Source of the DNA: Bolinopsis microptera
Lineage: Eukaryota > Ctenophora > Tentaculata > Lobata > Bolinopsidae
Direction: 5' to 3'
Assembly: GCF_026151205.1 (NCBI RefSeq)
Contig: NC_087074.1
Span: 2,604,001-2,668,000, forward strand
DNA length: 64,000 bases
Positions 59,924-64,000 of this stretch are shown here, piece by piece (the stretch's first letter is position 1; each line of letters starts with the position of its first letter). The notes beneath the pieces were generated by a model. The model was given only the letters and a program-made list of their open reading frames with translations, was not told the origin of the DNA and made no database searches. The position numbers and the translations under genes are program-made.

Positions 59924-61677
59924 TCTTTTGTCCAACAATTTAGCATGATCCATACGTGCTCTACTAAGTTCGGTTTCTAGATGTTGCTAAATTTCCCATA
60001 ACTCTTGGACTGATCTTAGTTCTGACTCACCGTTGGAAGTGAGGTAGCTGTGGCTGTTGTAGTTGTTGACGTGGCATCTGATGTGCTGATAAAACGTTGC
60101 CAAACTGAGAAGCACGGGACAGTAGGATTAGGGAAGCTTGCTTGCTCTGTCGGCGATCAGAGTTTTGTTTGAAGAATTGCCATGATGAGCTATGTCTTCA
60201 AATTTTCAATAAACAGGCAGAGCAAGATTTTTACAACGAATTGAAAGTAGTGATAAGAGATCTGATCTTGAAAGTAGTGATAAGAGATCTAACTTAATAT
60301 CACATCATGCCTCCTTCATGGACAAAATAACTGGTCGCCCGGGAGCATATTGTCCATTTATCTTTTTATGCACGTCAAGTTTCAAGTTTGAACCCTCCTG
60401 AACATTTTAGTTTTTGATGATTTTGAAACTCAGTCAGGAGCAGAGGCAACACGTAGGTGCGGTCATATTTTCAAATACACTCAGTTCGTTATATAAAGAC
60501 GGTTAACTTTGGCGAAGGCTCGAGTAAGCTTCAGCGTCTTTATTTTAAAGCCTTTACCGTCTTTAATTCATCGCAACCCGTCTTTAAATTTGCTGGTAGA
60601 AGTAAGGTCAGTGTGTGAAATGTGCTTTATTACATCCGATCTATTTTGAAACCTGTTGTGGTGTCTTTAAATTTTCATTTGAAGGCTTTGTCTTTATAAA
60701 GCGTGTAGTTATAAAACAAACTTAGTGTAGTGCGATAAGCGATTCCGTATCTTCCTAGATTTTTTATGTGAGGCAAATTTGGAGACAAAAAACAGAACAA
60801 TCAAGTTAAGCAATCCGCCAAATTTGCAGCCTCTCAGGTTGAATTATTCAACATCTAAATTGCAAGTGGGTGGTCAAACGTACAGACAGAGAGAAACTTT
60901 GGAATTGGAATATAGATATCAGTATCCTTTTGCCGTCTCGTGCTAAATATTCGCTACAACGAACTTAGGTACCCGGTATTATATAGAAGATTATCGAAGC
61001 CAGCTCGGCTCTCCTGTACCTATGCTGCCGTTATTTCATGTTGCGTTGCCTTCAGTCAATCTTGTGGATAGTTTAGGTTAAGTTTTTAATTGTATCAACA
61101 AATATTTTGAATTGTCTTAGCTCCAATGCTTAGTATGACAGTACATTTTACTAGTGTGTATTTATAGTGTGTATATCCTTGTTCAATTGATATAGTTTAA
61201 AGGAACGGAGTAATGTTACCATTTTTTGCCATCATTTCCCCTCCTAAATATAAGTAGTATAGGGAATTTTTTGTCGTCCCCCTGAAGCTTTTTGGCGCTC
61301 TACCGAACCTTCAATCAGAGGGGTTATTAAACACTTTAACACTGAGACATGGTAAACCGGGACACAGAATTCTAAGGGGGGGTTTTTGGGCCCCCTTTTT
61401 TTCCGTTTTAGTGTTTGTTGGTAAGTTTTATTGTTAATCTTAAATTAAAAATGTTCAACCTTTTGTACAGGCAGATGTAAACAGCAAACTAACTGGAAGG
61501 CCGTTCAACTCACTGGACACTCAGAAACGAAGGCTATACAGCAGATATCTATCAGCCTGCAATACTAAGGGCACTGTTTTTCTGGATGTTATCTGCAAGG
61601 ATGAATACGATCCTCTTCGTCTAGCTAAGAGAAACATCTCTACAACGGTGCCTTCCACCAGAGATCCTACTAAATTG
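51873..61677 (+). CDS. FAM228-like protein (exons 2-4)
   Basis: Exons 51873-51965 (31 codons), 52112-52210 (33 codons) and 61471-61677 (69 codons) all join in phase 0 with consensus AG and GT ends. Exon 2 reads TEEIEKDCFKQLLNSERLY; exon 3 is charged and helical (KHKQKYDVLFSKWEDSIFK); exon 4 reads QKRRLYSRYLSACNTKGTVF and DEYDPLRLAKRN, then TRDPTKL. The order YxxYLxxxNxKGxVFLxxxxxxEYDP and a later DP motif is the FAM228 signature. FAM228 function is unknown; expression in vertebrates is mainly testicular. A 9.3 kb intron with several repeat insertions separates exons 3 and 4. Confidence 0.65.
52595..52816. repeat. Fold-back element with G/C-rich ends
   Basis: CCAGAGGAGGGGAGGGGGG at the left mirrors the C15 run followed by CTCTGG at the right. 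Inside, TCAATTTTCCAGTTTTCACAT and GAGCTGCTGGAGATGAACGAG mirror the right arm over about 90 bases. It lies in the intron after FAM228-like exon 3. Confidence 0.75.
52960..53190 (-). mobile_element. CGCGATTTGTCGCGG-repeat element, copy 2 (inverted)
   Basis: Read on the minus strand it starts CCTGATCATTATGAGCC and ends GCGATTTCCTTTTGTCC-like near 52975, with AATCGCGATTTGTCGCGGA units between. It is the inverted, shorter counterpart of 49940-50270. Confidence 0.6.
53999..54270 (-). mobile_element. LINE polymerase C-terminal fragment
   Basis: Minus-strand reading begins FWNKLPYFVRNSVYVIDFK and ends at a stop at 53999. FWNxLPxxVRxxxxxxxFKxxL is the usual closing motif of CR1-like LINE polymerases. 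The upstream part is decayed. Confidence 0.6.
54271..56539. other. Intron of the FAM228-like gene, nothing recognised
   Basis: AT-rich with no long open frame. Modest GC-richer patches occur at about 54380-54560 and 55290-55340. I see no exon or intact element. Confidence 0.4.
56540..58650 (-). mobile_element. Heavily decayed LINE
   Basis: Minus-strand translation shows CDNQFGFRRKHAPFRHLLH (RT palm start), DAIDNKN, a stop-broken GIFIEFSKLFDT (original IDLSKAFD), SDRFQDVSYG and IPQGSSV (PQGSVLG). Upstream, 57.8-58.6 kb shows scattered endonuclease-like pieces. Many stops and shifts indicate an old copy. Confidence 0.55.
58651..61470. other. Intron of the FAM228-like gene with homopolymer tracts
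   Basis: No gene recognised. At 59825-59930 there is a compound low-complexity block: T runs, C runs, a G-rich interval and about 32 T. The open frame over it is an artefact. Confidence 0.45.
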
Positions 61678-61949
61678 GTGAGTCTCATTGGCGATGGCTT
61701 TAGTAATTTTGTACTTTTGACTTGGATTCTTAAGACCTAGGTTTCTGCCGGTTACCAACCCGAGCAACCAGATATCTTCATTTAACCATAAGTTTAAAGT
61801 TATAGCAGGAACCGCAAATCAAGAAGCTTATATTTTGTATACAGTGTGTGATTCTAGACACCACTCTACTTACTTTAGTTACTTTAGGTATGTTTCGGCT
61901 AGGGATCGTTTGGACAACAGTATCAAGTACGTCCTTCCAACACTCTGGC

Positions 61950-62440
61950 TTAGATCTTTTTGTCCCTTCCAGAAGAGAATTATTTGTGATGCGCTGGCGT
62001 ATACCCTTTTGTGGGCGGGGGTATCCGGGAGCCTTTCAGGAATTTAGCAAGGAGGCTCTTGAACGTTTCCAGACTTGGATTGGTTAACTATCTTGGGGAG
62101 CAGGTTCCATAGTTTGGCTGCTTTTATCCTAAGGAGTTTTCGTAAATGGGTCGAGATTGACATAGTGCTTTTTGTTTAATGCAGGCACAGTGGTGTTTAC
62201 ACGTCCCGAGCTTTCCTTGAACTGCTGTTGATGTCGTTCGGAGCTAGTCCATTCAATCTCTTCATGTATGTAAAATGATGTATCGTTCTCTGCGTTCTCT
62301 GGTAATGAGAGAAGATTCAGGTTCTGCAGGCGTTCCAGTATAAGGTTCTGGCAGCACTGATTCGCCCGAGTGTAGTGACGTTGGATGCTTTCAATAGCTT
62401 CTATATCGTGATATTGTAAAGGGTTTCCACACCGGGCACT
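61950..62440 (-). mobile_element. LINE polymerase 3' end
   Basis: Minus-strand frames read IEAIESIQRHYTRANQCCQN and LILERLQNLNLLSLPEN, then GRVNTTVPALNKKHYVN and SSQTMEPAPQ-type sequence (KLWNLLPK in the next frame), matching the closing part of CR1/jockey-like polymerases (IxxIQRRxTRxI...ERLxxLxLPSL). Frame changes show it is dead. It lies in the intron after FAM228-like exon 4. Confidence 0.65.
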
Positions 62441-62502
62441 CTAAGAATAATCATGACCGCATATTGCGCATAATCATAACAGCCCAAATTGTCACTTGTC
62501 AG

Positions 62503-62666
62503 GTTCAGAACGAGGATGTAACGAGTGCAAGTATAGAGAAGGATTGCGGAGTAAAGTCAACCAGCACTCGGAGTTCTACAGCTGGCTCAGACACTCGTGG
62601 TTCGTGTAACGAGTGGATCAGACTGCCAATAAGAGATGTGGACAGCAGTGTCAGGCAGCGAACCAG
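62503..62666 (+). CDS. Possible further exon of the FAM228-like gene
   Basis: Open from an acceptor (CTTGTCAG) in phase 0 to a donor GTACCT. It reads VQNEDVTSASIEKDCG and CNEWIRLPIRDVDSSVRQR. Phase and strand agree with exon 4; no family motif is certain. Confidence 0.4.
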
Positions 62667-62719
62667 GTACCTGTTAGTGTGTAGTTGTGTTTCTTCTGAA
62701 CATCTCGTGTTTTCTTGAT

Positions 62720-64000
62720 CTCTTGATTAATACTCTTGTTAACTCAGCCAATAGTTACGGATTGAAATCTTTTTATTGCCATCTAATAAGTAAATATTAT
62801 TAGATGGCTGAATTGTAAGGCTTAATTCTCATATATAATAATTAATTGGGTGTTCAAGTAAAAATTAAACTGTTGTTATTTTCTTATTATTCTCGGTTAC
62901 GAAAGGTTTAACACCATTTTACGAACAGTGAAAAAGTCAAATGAATAAATAAAAAGCATTGAACTCCAGTATTATTGATAAAGAAAAAAATTAATAATGT
63001 TAACTTAACATGCAGCTTATTTTATACGGTTTTTTCTGTAAATTCTTAGCTTTTCTCTATCTTTTTCCTTCTTTTGTGATGTATTTATAAAAAGTTAGAA
63101 GTAGTTAAGGGGGCAAGGGGGGGGGGGGGGGGGGTCTTTTAACTGTTAATCATCTCGAACCAAAGTCACTAATCCTCGGGTTATTATAGGTTAGAAAAAT
63201 GAATAAATCATTTTGATTTGTCAGTAGAAACCAAGCTTGAAGTAACTTGTGATATTTCCCTGAGTCGAGTTGTTATCTTCATATTAACTTTACATCTGCA
63301 TTATAACTTTATGTCGTTATTGCCTCCGTTAACGTAAAAAGTATCTAACTTTTGGTGGGTTTGATCTTCAACCAGATGTCTCGATTGTCTTCAAGGCATT
63401 CAAGGAATGGGATAGCTCTCATCATCTGAAAGAACCTCTGCTCACCAGGATCCGTCAAATGTCCTGGTCGTAATGGGAGATTTAGGCTTGTAGTAAAATG
63501 TTTTTCCGATAGGGTCTTCAAAGAAGAGACGTGCTACGTAGTGAGATCAATAGAAAGAAAAAAAAGGGAGAAAAATTATATTAATAAATTACTCATATGA
63601 TGTTCTTTTCAGAAAGTGCTGATTTTGGCCTGCCGGTGCCAGTATTTTTAACCAAGGAGCAATCAATCTCTAATTTCCTTACCAAGCCGTGCAATCGTTC
63701 TATCATTGAGCTTGCAGAATTTGGACTTGTACCTTCTTTGCAGGAGACTTCGAGCACTTGTAACACTGCCAATTGGTCTTCACAATCTCAAGTTTTATTT
63801 CCTTTGAGAACCCCATAAAGACGAAATAGCAATTTTTCGGAAAGTTGCCAAAAATCAACCAAATTATGAGGCAGGATCAAATGAGAAGCAAGAATGAAGT
63901 TTGTACTGTTTATGAACAGAGACAAACAACCAGTGCTCATTATGTCACTTTTGTATAGCCGGCAGTAATTTGCCTTAAGATACACTTGTATGCATTCTTG
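62720..64000. other. No supported gene
   Basis: AT-rich with an 18-base G run at 63117-63134. The frame at 63597-63818 (FSESADFGLPVPVFLTKEQS...) has no recognisable similarity. No gene called. Confidence 0.4.

Noticed and set aside
59753-59953. Lys/Gly-rich open frame on the minus strand
   Set aside because: Composed of homopolymer T, C and G tracts.

Overview
This is nuclear DNA from a multicellular animal, probably an AT-rich invertebrate; a cnidarian is plausible but not shown. The reasons are spliced genes with many short introns, animal gene families (mTOR, gamma-tubulin complex component 5, profilin-4, PPP1R42, an OCIA-domain protein, an SVOP-like transporter, a FAM228-like protein), several non-LTR retrotransposon fragments and many inverted-repeat DNA elements. 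There are no bacterial-style operons.

Layout: 1-8.6 kb holds a 3'-truncated hAT-like repeat, two copies of an eight-cysteine secreted-peptide exon (one frameshifted) and a 5'-truncated LINE between them. From 8.6 to 15.7 kb the minus strand carries about 19 exons of the N-terminal HEAT half of mTOR. From 16.2 to 23.2 kb the minus strand carries gamma-tubulin complex component 5, with a complete 2.2 kb non-autonomous hAT element in an intron. From 23.9 to 31 kb lie an OCIA-domain gene, a LINE fragment, inverted-repeat elements capped by long runs of G, a 1.5 kb polypurine tract and a broken OCIA paralogue. From 31 to 43 kb lie two LINE reverse transcriptases, an SVOP-like transporter interrupted by a stop and a frameshift, a long GA microsatellite, a large palindrome and a second hAT-type element. 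From 43.7 to 48 kb a TTAA-flanked element abuts profilin-4, followed by a single-exon PPP1R42. From 50.4 to 62.7 kb a FAM228-like gene is spread over phase-0 exons with a 9 kb, repeat-filled intron.

Three themes stand out. First, profilin-4 and a FAM228-like gene lie within 5 kb of each other, as I recall they also do on human chromosome 2p23.3, which suggests old microsynteny. Second, homopolymer G runs of about 15-29 bases recur across the window, several exactly at the ends of hairpin or inverted-repeat elements; I do not recognise this element class. Third, many otherwise clear coding exons between 14 and 23 kb are interrupted by one-base frameshifts while mTOR exons from 8.6 to 13.9 kb are clean. 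That is either assembly indel error or decay of the locus, and it limits any gene model here.
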